The notes under the pieces were generated by a model. That model was given only the letters and a program-made list of their open reading frames with translations, was not told the DNA's origin and did no database searches. This document shows, one piece after another, positions 8,159-17,807 of a DNA stretch of 64,000 bases. The first letter of the stretch is position 1; every line of letters starts with the position of its first letter. Source of the DNA: Neorhizobium sp. JUb45 (GTDB lineage Bacteria; Pseudomonadota; Alphaproteobacteria; Rhizobiales; Rhizobiaceae); contig NZ_SLYW01000010.1 of assembly GCF_004343585.1 (NCBI RefSeq), forward strand, positions 1 through 64,000, given 5' to 3'. The position numbers and the translations under genes are program-made.

Positions 8159-9790
8159 ATGGCCAAGCTCCGGGTGTTAGACCTATTTTGCGGCTGTGGA
8201 GGCCTCTCGTTCGGGATATCCGATGCGCGCTACCAGGACCTTGAGTTCGAGGTCGTCGCAGGCCTCGATTTCAATCGAAGCAGTATTGAGACTTTCAAAC
8301 TCAATCATCCGAATGCAAAAACTTACTGCGTGGACATCCGCAAAGCAAACATCGACGAAATCATCGCTGAGATCGGTCATATAGACGTTGTCGTCGGGGG
8401 GCCAAGCTGCCAGGGCTTTAGCACCCATGGAAAAAGATTGGCTGACGATCCACGCAATTTTCTGTATAAATCATACCTTGAATTTATCGCGAAGATTAAG
8501 CCGACTTGGTCCCTGATGGAGAACGTCACAGGATTGCTACGCTATGGCGGCGGGCGGTTCCGTGATGAAATCATCAAGGACTTGTCGTCGATGGGGTACA
8601 AAGTTTCCTTCGCTCAACTGCAGGCCGCTGACTATGGCGTTCCGCAAGTGCGTAAACGAATTTTCTTTGTCGCCAACAAAATCGGCGTTCCTTTTGAGTT
8701 TCCTGCTCCCAGTCATTTTCCACCAGACGTGGTCGCGAATGACCACACAGGAAAGATGCTGGCCTATACCAGTCTCACCGATGCGATCGGTGATTTGCCC
8801 ATGATTGGAATTGGCGTTACGGCTGACCATTCTCCAAAACACTACGCGCTACCGCCAGTGACACCGTTTCAGCAATGGTCACGACGGTCCGCGGGAGCTC
8901 TATCGCTTCACTTCGGTGCGCCGCCGCCACGAGAAAACCTTGAACGTATTCGTCATATTCCCAGCGGAGGGGATTGGCTCGATATTCCCGCAGATCTTCT
9001 TCCGTCACGATTTGCAAAAATTCTCCGGAAAGATTGCACTACGCTCTATTATCGACTGCGATGGGACCGTCCGGGGTACACTATCACCACCGTATACCGG
9101 AACGTATCCTCCGGCGCGTTCACGCACCCTGACGAGGACCGGGCCTTGACGCATCGTGAAGCGGCGAGGATCCAGTCATTTCCTGATCACTTTCAGTTCC
9201 ACCCTAGCGGCATCGCTTCGCAGATCGGCAACGCTGTCCCGCCACTTCTAGCGAGAGTCCTCGGGATTTCAATGTTGGCGCATGTGGACATGTCGCGCAA
9301 ACAATTGCGTATGGAATTGGAAGATATTGAACCCGTTGTGAGTGCCGCGGTGCGTGAGAACGCGCTGTCATCAACAGCTAAAGAGAGCATCAAGTCCCTT
9401 AAAAACTCGATTAATACCCTACAAAGCGCTCACGACAACAAAATGCCATGGAAACGCGGCAAGATTGCGCATGGCTCTCAATTTAACTTAGCTCGTACCG
9501 AGCGTCTATGGGACCATCTGCTAGCAGATTGCGCTGGCTTGAACGAAACGCAGTTAAAGCAGGCTATTTTCGATTGCTCGCGGCTAGCTATGTGGGCCGG
9601 AAATGATGGAGCCGATGTAAGCGGTCGTTATGTACGCACGAGTTCGGCTTTGGACAAAATACCTCAAAGAAGACGCCCGAACAATTGGACTGCTCACCAT
9701 TTCGCCACGGTTAGGTACGCCATCGATCCGGACACAGGCTCAACAGATGTAAACCGGCCTCTCTTTTTAAGCCATAAGAAGAAGGCTTAA
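8159..9790 (+). CDS. DNA (cytosine-5) methyltransferase of a restriction system
   Basis: 543 residues from the ATG at 8159, which has AGAGG upstream and begins right at the conserved motif I; a longer frame from 8093 adds only charged residues. The C5-methyltransferase motifs appear in order: I DLFCGCGGLSFG, IV GGPSCQGFS with the catalytic Cys (the family norm is PPCQ, here PSCQ), VI ENVTG, VIII QVRKRIFFV, then the target recognition region, and X IGNAVPPLLAR near residue 400. About 150 residues beyond motif X are an extra C-terminal domain (Trp/Arg-rich, ending SHKKKA). It is first in a tight operon with McrB-like, McrC-like and Vsr genes, so it most likely provides self-protection for that nuclease. 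Confidence 0.9.
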   Translation: MAKLRVLDLFCGCGGLSFGISDARYQDLEFEVVAGLDFNRSSIETFKLNHPNAKTYCVDIRKANIDEIIAEIGHIDVVVGGPSCQGFSTHGKRLADDPRNFLYKSYLEFIAKIKPTWSLMENVTGLLRYGGGRFRDEIIKDLSSMGYKVSFAQLQAADYGVPQVRKRIFFVANKIGVPFEFPAPSHFPPDVVANDHTGKMLAYTSLTDAIGDLPMIGIGVTADHSPKHYALPPVTPFQQWSRRSAGALSLHFGAPPPRENLERIRHIPSGGDWLDIPADLLPSRFAKILRKDCTTLYYRLRWDRPGYTITTVYRNVSSGAFTHPDEDRALTHREAARIQSFPDHFQFHPSGIASQIGNAVPPLLARVLGISMLAHVDMSRKQLRMELEDIEPVVSAAVRENALSSTAKESIKSLKNSINTLQSAHDNKMPWKRGKIAHGSQFNLARTERLWDHLLADCAGLNETQLKQAIFDCSRLAMWAGNDGADVSGRYVRTSSALDKIPQRRRPNNWTAHHFATVRYAIDPDTGSTDVNRPLFLSHKKKA

Positions 9791-9793
9791 ACA

Positions 9794-11425
9794 ATGTCGT
9801 TTCCGACCCTAGAGGCTATCGCTGCGGGCATCCATCACTTGATCGCTGCCGAAGTCAGCCCAAGTGCGCCCACGTTTCTCGCTATGAAGATTTCGGGAAT
9901 TGATGACAAAAGCCACAAGGCATTTGGCAGCTCTGATCATATGCGCGGTGCATTTTTCAACCGATTTCTTTCGCTCCCGAACGACGAGTACATAAACCCT
10001 TTTACTGGAACACGCCATAATCGCAGTTACCCTCACGGCTCACAGTACACCCCGGCCCGCGAGATCCGGAAGCCAAGGTGGCGCAATGCTTTGCTATGGA
10101 GAGCGGAAGCCAAGCGCGGTGAGAAAGACGTAGGATTGCGATTTGCACCAGACTACGTTGATACCCTAGGAAAAACGGACGGCCTTCTTGAAAAAGGTCG
10201 AAAAATTCCGTTTTGGCCTCTTGCTGCGATATGCGCTGCCAGGTCACCGGACAAAGAAAGCGGATCTACCGGAAAAGAAATTCTAGAATTTTGGGCTAAA
10301 GAATTTCATTTGACGAAAGAAGAGAGAAAAGTTCTTTTCGACATGGAACTAGATTCCGACTTTACTTTGCAAGCTGAATGCCCCGCGCAATCAGAAATAG
10401 ACAAGCTGTTGATAAAAATATTTCATTCATCTGACAGGAAAGACGACAGCCTTTCCTCCATACCAAGCAATATAAAGCTGGTGTCTACGGCAGATGATAT
10501 ACAAATGCCGCTAAATCTAATAATATATGGTCCACCGGGCACGGGAAAAACGCGAGAACTGATCCAAGATATATTCCCCCTTTTCAGAGATGCCGACGGT
10601 TCCGAGCGGTTTGTTTTCACAACTTTTCATCCGTCATATTACTACGAAGATTTCATCGAGGGATTGAAGCCGAGTACTGAGCCCTTAGAAGAAGGATCTG
10701 CTCAATACGATATCGTGGATGGCGTTTTTAAAGCCATCGCGCTCCGAGCAGAGGCCGATCCTGAAGTTCCTTACGCAATAATTATTGACGAGATAAATCG
10801 CGGCAAAATCGATGCGCTTTTTGGCGATGTAATCTCACTATTGGAAATCGACAAACGCGGGACATTGTCGACGACACTGCCCTATTCGAAGATTAAATTT
10901 TCAGTCCCTCCGAATCTTTATATAATTGGAGCGATGAATACGGCTGATAAATCAATTTCAGCACTTGATATCGCACTACGAAGGAGATTCGAGTTTCGAG
11001 AATTAGCACCGTCAAGTGCTGCGCTGTTGCAGATGTTAAAAGCCAAGGGAATAGTCGATGGTTCAGTCGACGGTGTCGACTTACCGAAAATGCTTGATGC
11101 AATAAACTCACGGTTAAGGCGACGGACAGACGAGGGCAAGCTCATTGGACACGGATGGTTTGCAGGCGTTGCGTCAATCGACGATCTAAAGCGTTGCTTC
11201 AGCAGAAAAATATTCCCGTTGCTTCAAGAGTATTTTTACGACGACAAATCGGAAATAGAGTTGGTGCTAAAGGACAATGCCATCAAACCATCTGGATTTT
11301 TCACGGTTGCGGTCGACAGTGATGGAACGGGTGAGCAGCACCTGCTGAGCAGTTCGGAGTTGTGGACAGCTGAAATGTTCAAGAACATTTATGCGGGGAG
11401 CGTAAAATCGAGCGGCGAGTTATAA
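9794..11425 (+). CDS. McrB-like AAA+ GTPase/ATPase subunit of restriction complex
   Basis: 543 residues starting three bases after the methyltransferase stop. The first 210 residues form a domain unlike Escherichia coli McrB's DNA-binding domain and probably recognise the target. The AAA+ module follows: Walker A YGPPGTGKTRELI, then TFHPSYYYEDFIEGLKP (typical McrB), Walker B IIIDEINRGKIDALFGD, and sensor AMNTADKSISALDIALRRRF with the arginine finger. This is the motor that moves DNA for the McrC nuclease. The protein resembles R1 of LlaJI-type systems, which are McrBC-like but partnered with a modification enzyme. AT-rich codon use (many ATA, AAA) differs from the plasmid backbone and suggests transfer. 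Confidence 0.85.
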   Translation: MSFPTLEAIAAGIHHLIAAEVSPSAPTFLAMKISGIDDKSHKAFGSSDHMRGAFFNRFLSLPNDEYINPFTGTRHNRSYPHGSQYTPAREIRKPRWRNALLWRAEAKRGEKDVGLRFAPDYVDTLGKTDGLLEKGRKIPFWPLAAICAARSPDKESGSTGKEILEFWAKEFHLTKEERKVLFDMELDSDFTLQAECPAQSEIDKLLIKIFHSSDRKDDSLSSIPSNIKLVSTADDIQMPLNLIIYGPPGTGKTRELIQDIFPLFRDADGSERFVFTTFHPSYYYEDFIEGLKPSTEPLEEGSAQYDIVDGVFKAIALRAEADPEVPYAIIIDEINRGKIDALFGDVISLLEIDKRGTLSTTLPYSKIKFSVPPNLYIIGAMNTADKSISALDIALRRRFEFRELAPSSAALLQMLKAKGIVDGSVDGVDLPKMLDAINSRLRRRTDEGKLIGHGWFAGVASIDDLKRCFSRKIFPLLQEYFYDDKSEIELVLKDNAIKPSGFFTVAVDSDGTGEQHLLSSSELWTAEMFKNIYAGSVKSSGEL

Positions 11426-12648
11426 CGGTCAATGAATATGATTTCTTGCCTTTGGGACACGGTAATGATGACCTGCCGCCGCGCTATCTGAATACCTTAT
11501 CTAAACTTTCAGAGAAGCTACACAATGCCAGTTTCTTTGAAATGGCGTTTCATCGGGGTCATGTCGGAGTCAAGTTCAAGCAGTTCGCAGGTCTTGTCCA
11601 CGTTGCCAGAAACCTAAGCATTGAGATCCTTCCAAAGCTAGATTCACAAAAATCAGGCAATGATGTTCTAGCACACATGGTTTCGTATACCGCTCGAACG
11701 CCATCCGTTCTGGGCGCTATCGGGCAAGTCTCACGCTTCGACTCCATGGAAGAGACGCTTATAGGCATGACCGTTGCGGAGATACTGAAGCAATTAAGTC
11801 AAGGCTTGCACCGTGATTTTCATACCGTAAAGGCTGACCTTCCGTCGCTACGTGGACAGGTGCACCATGCTGGCCAAGTTGCTCGATACGGCTCACGCCG
11901 AGATCGCTTCGTACAGCAAGTGCTGTCCCCATCTTTTGATACTCCCATTAACCGTACAATCTTAGCGGGACTTCGGGAAATGATGAAGATCGTGTCATCT
12001 CAGCGGTTGAAGGCTAAAATTAGAAGCGGCCTAGAAACCCTGAAGGATGCTGAGGTCGGCATTTTCATGCCATCAGATAGATTGGTGGTGTTCAATCGAC
12101 TCACGCAACGCTGGCAGCACGGCTACCAGCTATCCCTCCAATGGCTCGATCATATAAGGCCTGGGTTACGTATCGGAGTAGATGCACTCGGACCAACTAT
12201 GCTGTTTGATATGAACAAGCTATTCGAGAGCTATGTGGGTCAATGTTTGCGTAATTCTCTCGGGGATATTGTTCACGAGCAACAGTCAGAACATTATCTG
12301 TTTTCCAATGCAGATGGTCGCTCAGTCGGACTTTTGCGTCCCGACTTTCTAATCGACGGAAATTTCAACCGCGCAGTTGTGGAGACTAAGTGGAAAGTCG
12401 CGCCTAGCGAGACAGCTTCGTTCTATCAGCCAGGTGACCTTCGCCAGGTCTTTGCGTACGCAAAGGTTCTGGGTGTCTCTAATGTTTTTCTTGTGTATCC
12501 AACTATGTCTGATGATGTTCTGGCCGAGATATTTACAAGCAACACAGATCCATCTATTAATTTAACCTCATTAACCTTACCTATAATACCCAGCGGCAAT
12601 GATGGACGAGAGAAGTTCATTGCAGCATTAATATCGAGTATCGCTTAG
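11407..12648 (+). CDS. McrC-like nuclease subunit, start codon uncertain
   Basis: The first standard start in frame is a TTG at 11446, yet the conserved McrC opening (VITVNEYDFLPLG) lies upstream of it and overlaps the McrB gene end. No ATG, GTG or TTG exists between the upstream stop at 11371 and 11446. An ATC at 11407 follows a perfect GGGGAG at 6 bases, so a non-standard start or reinitiation is possible. The body of about 400 residues shows the PD-(D/E)xK nuclease core near the C-terminus: LRPDFLIDG followed by VVETKWK. It is expected to bind the McrB hexamer and cut DNA. The stop is followed within 40 bases by the vsr-like gene. Confidence 0.8.
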   Translation: MERRVITVNEYDFLPLGHGNDDLPPRYLNTLSKLSEKLHNASFFEMAFHRGHVGVKFKQFAGLVHVARNLSIEILPKLDSQKSGNDVLAHMVSYTARTPSVLGAIGQVSRFDSMEETLIGMTVAEILKQLSQGLHRDFHTVKADLPSLRGQVHHAGQVARYGSRRDRFVQQVLSPSFDTPINRTILAGLREMMKIVSSQRLKAKIRSGLETLKDAEVGIFMPSDRLVVFNRLTQRWQHGYQLSLQWLDHIRPGLRIGVDALGPTMLFDMNKLFESYVGQCLRNSLGDIVHEQQSEHYLFSNADGRSVGLLRPDFLIDGNFNRAVVETKWKVAPSETASFYQPGDLRQVFAYAKVLGVSNVFLVYPTMSDDVLAEIFTSNTDPSINLTSLTLPIIPSGNDGREKFIAALISSIA

Positions 12649-12684
12649 CAAAATTTCGTCATCATCCTGATCTATCGATTAGTC

Positions 12685-13164
12685 ATGGATCATGGAACGC
12701 CTACAAACGTCAGAAGTCATATGGCCGCCGTTCCCAAGCGGAGCACTTCTATTGAGTTACTGGTGCGCAAACCACTCCATAGGCGAGGTCTGCGATACCG
12801 ATTAAATGTCAAAAATCTACCTGGCTCTCCAGATATCGTGCTTCCGCGGTTTAAAGCGGCTATATTTGTACATGGGTGTTACTGGCACGGACATGATTGC
12901 GGGACATACCGCCGTCCGAAATCAAACCAATCTTTTTGGGATGCGAAATTTGCGAGAAATCGCGAACGTGATCAAGCTGCGGTGCTAGCACTTGAACGGC
13001 TCGGTTGGCGAGTTAAGACTGTGTGGGGTTGTGAGTTGTCGTTACCGACGAACCCGAATTATGACCGCTTCATTGCAGCGCTTTTCGAGTGGGTTACTTG
13101 CAACGATGCCCGAATGGACTCTTCTTACGAGCAATCACCAGGCAGCGCTCGCGCCGGACAGTGA
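12685..13164 (+). CDS. vsr: Very-short-patch repair endonuclease
   Basis: 159 residues. Vsr-type features are visible: an early RSHMAAVP (family norm RSRxMAxV), GSPDIVLPRFKAAIFVHGCYWHGHDC with catalytic Asp and zinc-binding His/Cys residues, and KFARNRERDQ, ending in RLGWRVKTVWGCEL. The enzyme nicks next to T:G mismatches that arise by deamination of 5-methylcytosine. Its presence at the end of a cytosine-methyltransferase operon limits mutation at the methylated site. No strong ribosome site is seen before the ATG, so an internal start such as ATG 12721 is possible. Confidence 0.85.
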   Translation: MDHGTPTNVRSHMAAVPKRSTSIELLVRKPLHRRGLRYRLNVKNLPGSPDIVLPRFKAAIFVHGCYWHGHDCGTYRRPKSNQSFWDAKFARNRERDQAAVLALERLGWRVKTVWGCELSLPTNPNYDRFIAALFEWVTCNDARMDSSYEQSPGSARAGQ

Positions 13165-13338
13165 ATAGCCCCTAGAACTGCAGACACCTTGCAATCACAG
13201 TCAGGAGAATTTGCTTAGGATCACCCGGCCCGCTCCATGTGGCGCTTCTAGCTTCCGGCATTCTAGCGATCGATGCGCTTTCGCGGATTGTCAAACCTGC
13301 CGTAGAGGCTTGGCTGACCTCTGTCGGCGCTTGACGTT

Positions 13339-14298
13339 TTAGCCTTCGACGCTCGTCTCACCCAGCCGCTGGCGAACCTGCTTGATAGGTTCTTTGAAAG
13401 CAGCATATAGGCGGTTCATCGCGTCCACCAACCGGCTTTGAATGCCTTCCCATTCGCTTTCGTCGGACTTATAGCCACCCGGCACGACCGACTTAATGCG
13501 GGTTGCGCGGGTTGTACCATTATCCAGCGGTTCCCAGATCAGCGGGCCGCCAAAGGCCCCCTCAATCTCTGCCTTTCGCTCTTGGAGCATGTAGAAGATC
13601 CGCTTGCTTTCATCGCCAGACGGCAAACCGCGGTCGATATATAGCTCGGCCGAGCATTCCTTCTGCGTCACGGAATAATTGAAGGCGAGGCCGCGGAAGC
13701 CGGATGATGTGCCGATCCACGAATATGTTTTCGGAGAGAGGTGCGCATGAAGCTTGGCATCGGGCCTTTTGATGAGGAGCGTCCACCAATGCAGGCGGAT
13801 GTCGTACCGTTCGGAAAATTCCTTATTCGTTCGCGCGACCACCGACTTGTCCTCAGCAGGGGCCACGATGACGGTGAGCAACGGCGCTGGAGCGGAATCC
13901 CCGATTTTCAGCGCTTGAACTTTCACCAGATAAAAGGTGCCGCTGCTGTTCTCGTTCAGCCACGCAATCGCGGCAACATGCTCCGGTCGGGGTTCTGACA
14001 CGATCCAGATGGCAGTTCGGGCGCCCATCGACGTGAGGTAGGTGATGAGCTTGCCGAGGTGATCGTGGTTGCTCTTTTCCAGCTGGTTTTCGATGATGAC
14101 CTTGTTGCCATTCTCATCTTCTGCAACCAGATCGATGCTGAACGGGCCAGCCGCCTGTTCTCGCTCGATGTTCATCAGGTTGAGCCCGAGGGCGTCATTC
14201 ACGACCTCGATGTTATCTTGGAGCCATTGCGTAAAATCATACGCTTCGTGTTTCCAGACTTCGCGAAGCGGAACCTGTACAAGTCTGCCTATTGTCAC
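13339..14298 (-). CDS. DUF4268 family protein with PD-(D/E)xK-like core
   Basis: 319 residues. Residues about 45-80 read GPFSIDLVAEDENGNKVIIENQLE, then SNHDHLGKLITYLTSM: the Asp, the later Glu-Asn-Gln and following residues match a PD-(D/E)xK nuclease-like fold typical of DUF4268 proteins. The C-terminal half (RLHWWTLLIKRPDA, YSWIGTSSGFRGL, ERKAEIEGAFG) is the DUF4268 domain. Such genes are commonly found beside restriction or other defence loci. It is convergent with the restriction operon and separated from it by 170 bases. Nuclease activity is inference. Confidence 0.7.
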   Translation of the reverse strand: MTIGRLVQVPLREVWKHEAYDFTQWLQDNIEVVNDALGLNLMNIEREQAAGPFSIDLVAEDENGNKVIIENQLEKSNHDHLGKLITYLTSMGARTAIWIVSEPRPEHVAAIAWLNENSSGTFYLVKVQALKIGDSAPAPLLTVIVAPAEDKSVVARTNKEFSERYDIRLHWWTLLIKRPDAKLHAHLSPKTYSWIGTSSGFRGLAFNYSVTQKECSAELYIDRGLPSGDESKRIFYMLQERKAEIEGAFGGPLIWEPLDNGTTRATRIKSVVPGGYKSDESEWEGIQSRLVDAMNRLYAAFKEPIKQVRQRLGETSVEG

Positions 14299-14419
14299 TT
14301 AATGCCCTACCCCGAATCTTTCGCTGTGCCCTTATACCATTTGTTCCAGTTGACGCCTTATCGAGCCTCTACTGGATTAGGGACGATACCCGATGGAGTC
14401 GTTACAGAAGTGATCGAGG

Positions 14420-15553
14420 CTAGATCACTCCCCACGCGCGAAACCTCCCCCTCCCGGTCATCTCCCGCAAGCCGAGTTCCAAAACGATCCGCCGCGCCGC
14501 CTGCGGCGTAACCTCGAGCGTCTTCGCCACCATTTTTGCCGACACCAACGGTTTGGCCATAACAAGCTCGACCAGTTCCGGCAGCTTTGAGGATGTTCGG
14601 CGCCCTTCCAGTTTTCGGTCCATCATCGTCTTCGCCAACACAAGCCGGTCATGTTCTTTCATGCCGATCTCGGCGGCCGCCAAAAGCCCGTGGGCGATGG
14701 CAAGCAGCCGCGTTTCGCGGTCGCGATGCCGGCGCCGATCGACGGGAATGGTTTTGAGGCCGAGATTGATGGCAACGAGATGCGCGCCGGTGGTGATGCC
14801 GGCCTGGCGCAGAATAGACGATGCAAAGAGCCGGCCGAGCCAGGGCGCGTGCTGCAGCACCGACAGTTCGTTCCAGGCATCGAGCGCGACGATGGCCTGC
14901 AGTATCGCCGGCAGATTTTCGGCCTGGCGCAGCACACCGCGCCACTCGTCGAGCCGGGCATCTTCGTCCCAGTCGAGATCGTAGATCATCGGGTCTTTGT
15001 CTTGAACGCTGCCACGGCCGGGTCGCTTGGCGCTCTCGATCGCGGCCTCCGATCGGGCGAGCACCGCATCGATGGCGGCGAAATCGACGCCCGGCAGATT
15101 TTCTGCCTCGTCACCATCCTCCCCCTCCCCTCCCGGATTTTTTGCCGCGGCCGCGGGCCGCATGACGTCGGCAAGCTCCGACGCCTCGGCGCCGTCCGAC
15201 GTAATGTCCGATGTCTGTCGCAAAGACCGAATACCGTCGGCGGACAAAGCCCAGTCCGGCCCCTGCCCAGAAATCCGTCGGCGGGTGCGAAGCACGTCGC
15301 GGGCAATGGTGAGTTCGTGGGTTGGTGTGCGGGTGTCGCGAAAGGCATCGTGGAGCACCAGGTCTTCGAGATTGACGAGCTCGCCGTCGATCCACAGCGA
15401 GGCGCAGGCGTCGGCGAAATTTTGCCGCTCGCGAAAGCCGGCGCCGACCGCTGAGCGAGCAATGCGCTCGTCGAGACGAGTGAGCGCCATGCCCGCGTCA
15501 AAAGCGGGCCGAACCAAGTTTGAAATGGGCAATTTCGCGAGATCGTAAGCCAT
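14420..15553 (-). CDS. DUF1612 / HTH_13 plasmid protein
   Basis: About 377 residues (an ATG nine bases upstream is an alternative). It belongs to the rhizobial plasmid family with an N-terminal DUF1612 (RLDERIARSAVGAGFRERQNF, ASLWIDGELVNLEDLVLHDA) and a C-terminal HTH_13 domain (LVSAKMVAKTLEVTPQAARRIVLELGL). The middle has an acidic, low-complexity linker (GGEGEDGDEAENLPG). It is divergent from a tyrosine recombinase gene, an arrangement often met in Rhizobium and Agrobacterium plasmids. Function is unknown; DNA binding is likely from the HTH. Confidence 0.8.
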   Translation of the reverse strand: MAYDLAKLPISNLVRPAFDAGMALTRLDERIARSAVGAGFRERQNFADACASLWIDGELVNLEDLVLHDAFRDTRTPTHELTIARDVLRTRRRISGQGPDWALSADGIRSLRQTSDITSDGAEASELADVMRPAAAAKNPGGEGEDGDEAENLPGVDFAAIDAVLARSEAAIESAKRPGRGSVQDKDPMIYDLDWDEDARLDEWRGVLRQAENLPAILQAIVALDAWNELSVLQHAPWLGRLFASSILRQAGITTGAHLVAINLGLKTIPVDRRRHRDRETRLLAIAHGLLAAAEIGMKEHDRLVLAKTMMDRKLEGRRTSSKLPELVELVMAKPLVSAKMVAKTLEVTPQAARRIVLELGLREMTGRGRFRAWGVI

Positions 15554-15743
15554 TGATATCATGGTAAACGATCCTTTAAAAGAACTCTATATCAATATTG
15601 CCGTTCGCCACATGGTATGATCGCCAGATGGTGTCCTGACCATCGATAAGTACCTCTTATCGAATGTGATTGATTTCAAGCCGAAAATCGGAAAGAATCC
15701 GGTAAATCCCTTGGCCGCTCGGCCGTCGATCCGGAGGTTTTCT

Positions 15744-16895
15744 ATGGCCATGCCGCCCCGTTCAAAGACCGCCGTCGATCGCCGGGCCGACGAGCTCGAC
15801 ACCATCGCCAGCGTGCTGCCGATCGACCGCCGCGACGAACTGGCTGAATTGCTCACCGACCAGGACATCGAAACGCTGCGCCACCTGGTCAACGAAGGCA
15901 TGGGCGAAAACACCCTGCGCGCGCTCACCTCCGACCTTGCCTATCTGCAAGCCTGGTCGCTGGCCGCAACCGGTGCCTCCCTCCCCTGGCCGGCACCCGA
16001 AGCCTTGGCTCTGAAATTCGTCGCCCACCATCTCTGGCAGCCTGATCAGCGCGACATCGACCCCCAACACGGAATGCCGGCTGATGTCGAGCAGAGCCTG
16101 CGCGAACAACGGTTTCTCAGATCGCTAGGGCCGCATGCGCCCGATACGGTGCGCCGGCGGCTTGCCAGTTGGTCGACGCTAACCAAATGGCGCGGGCTGA
16201 CCGGCGTCTTCTCCTCCCCTTCGCTGAAGTCCGCGATACGCCTCGCCGTTCGGGCGACGCCGCGGCCAAGGAAACGCAAGAGCGCGAAGGCCGTCACCGG
16301 CGACGTGCTGGCAAAGCTGCTCGCGACCTGCAGCACCGACAGCCTTCGTGACATCCGCGACCGGGCAATCCTGATGGTGGCTTTTGCCTCGGGCGGTCGT
16401 CGTCGAAGTGAGATTGCCGGTCTGCGCAGAGAGCAGCTCACCGTCGAGCCACCCATCACCGTCGAGGGTGCCCCTCCCCTCCCCTCTCTCGCTATCCATC
16501 TCGGTCGCACCAAGACGTCCGGTGCGGAAAGCGATGAGGTCGTTTATCTGACCGGCCGGCCGGTGGAGGCGCTCAACGCCTGGCTTTCGGCTGCGAGGAT
16601 TGAAGGCGGGAGTATTTTTCGGAAGATCGATCGATGGGGCAATGTTTCGAAGCGGGCACTGGAGCCGAGTGCGGTCAACCAGATCGTGAAGCAGCGGGCG
16701 GCGCTGGCAGGGTTAGATGCGGGGGAATTTTCGGCGCACGGGCTGCGGTCGGGTTATCTCACAGAGGCCGCCAATCGTGGCGTTCCTTTGCCAGAAGCCA
16801 TGGAGCAGTCGCGACACAAATCGGTCCAGCAGGCCTCCACTTATTACAACAACGCAACCAGACGGACAGGACGGGCCGCAAGGCTTATTCAGTAG
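15744..16895 (+). CDS. tyrosine-type site-specific recombinase/integrase
   Basis: 383 residues from the ATG at 15744, set by GGAGG six bases upstream. The N-terminal half is a SAM-like core-binding domain (ENTLRALTSDLAYLQAW). The catalytic half shows Arg in GGRRRSEIAGLR, Lys in LGRTKTS, His-x-x-Arg in AHGLRSG, a second His in SRHKS, and the nucleophile Tyr in STYYN. All catalytic residues are present, so the enzyme should be active. It may resolve plasmid multimers or move a cassette; no attachment site was identified. Confidence 0.85.
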   Translation: MAMPPRSKTAVDRRADELDTIASVLPIDRRDELAELLTDQDIETLRHLVNEGMGENTLRALTSDLAYLQAWSLAATGASLPWPAPEALALKFVAHHLWQPDQRDIDPQHGMPADVEQSLREQRFLRSLGPHAPDTVRRRLASWSTLTKWRGLTGVFSSPSLKSAIRLAVRATPRPRKRKSAKAVTGDVLAKLLATCSTDSLRDIRDRAILMVAFASGGRRRSEIAGLRREQLTVEPPITVEGAPPLPSLAIHLGRTKTSGAESDEVVYLTGRPVEALNAWLSAARIEGGSIFRKIDRWGNVSKRALEPSAVNQIVKQRAALAGLDAGEFSAHGLRSGYLTEAANRGVPLPEAMEQSRHKSVQQASTYYNNATRRTGRAARLIQ

Positions 16896-17071
16896 TTTTC
16901 GCTCACTTTCCCTAAGTTTCGCGACAGATCGGAACGTCAAAAATGGGGTGGCTAGCCGACCGCTATCAGATTGCGGTATGAGAAAGTGGACGACAGTCTT
17001 CTTCAAAGGCCAGTGCCCCAGGTTGCATTTGAGACTGTCGGCGGCAGTGTTGCTGCCCAGAGGAGCGGGAC

Positions 17072-17608
17072 ATGGATATCACCAAGGTAAGGATCAGGCC
17101 GATCACCGAAGCGGACGCCGAGGGCTTTCGCCAGGCCGTGGGCACGGTGGCGCGCGAGCGCATCTATATCCGCTTGACCGACGCCCCAAGCGCCGAGGGC
17201 ACCTTGGCCTTCGTACGCAGCAATATTGAGCACGGCAACCCCCAATTTGTTGCCGAACACGATGGCGGCATCGTCGGCTGGTGCGACATCGTTCGTCCAA
17301 GCTTCGAGGCTGAACGCCATTGCGGGTCACTGGGCATGGGCATCATACCGGGGTGGCGCGAGCACGGCATTGGCCGTCGCCTCATCCACGCGACGTTGGA
17401 GGCGGCCGACGCCGCGGAATTCCTAAGGGTCGAGTTGACGGTGAACGCCCATAACGAACGCGCCATTAGATTGTATAGGAGGGTGGGCTTTGTCGAAGAG
17501 GGCCGCAAACAGAAAGCCCGGTTTCTGGAAGGTGAATTTCGGGACGTCCTGGTGATGGGACGCCTTTTAGAGCCTCGTTCTTTGTCTAGTAGGTTGGAAG
17601 GTAGCTAA
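17072..17608 (+). CDS. GNAT family N-acetyltransferase
   Basis: 178 residues starting at an ATG with GGAGCGGG upstream. It shows the acetyl-CoA binding signature (GMGIIPGWREHGIGRRLI, i.e. Q/R-x-x-G-x-G/A) near residue 95 and the C-terminal NERAIRLYRRVGFVEEGR motif. Closest in style to small RimI/L-like or amine acetyltransferases such as YhhY. Substrate unknown. It stands alone, downstream of the recombinase by about 175 bases. Confidence 0.8.
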   Translation: MDITKVRIRPITEADAEGFRQAVGTVARERIYIRLTDAPSAEGTLAFVRSNIEHGNPQFVAEHDGGIVGWCDIVRPSFEAERHCGSLGMGIIPGWREHGIGRRLIHATLEAADAAEFLRVELTVNAHNERAIRLYRRVGFVEEGRKQKARFLEGEFRDVLVMGRLLEPRSLSSRLEGS

Positions 17609-17807
17609 ATCGTCCAGTCCATCGTCACCCGGGAAAATCTCGGGTCCATACCGGCAAGGTTGACGCAAACAAGTGTCTCATCGGCTGGCCGGCTTTACGC
17701 CCCCATTCGGCCGATCAATAGAAGCCTCCGCGACTTCTCGCGGGCTGCCGGCCCACTTAGGTCGCCGCCGTAGCCATAGCGGGTTGGATCCCTGCTGCGG
17801 TAAGCTG

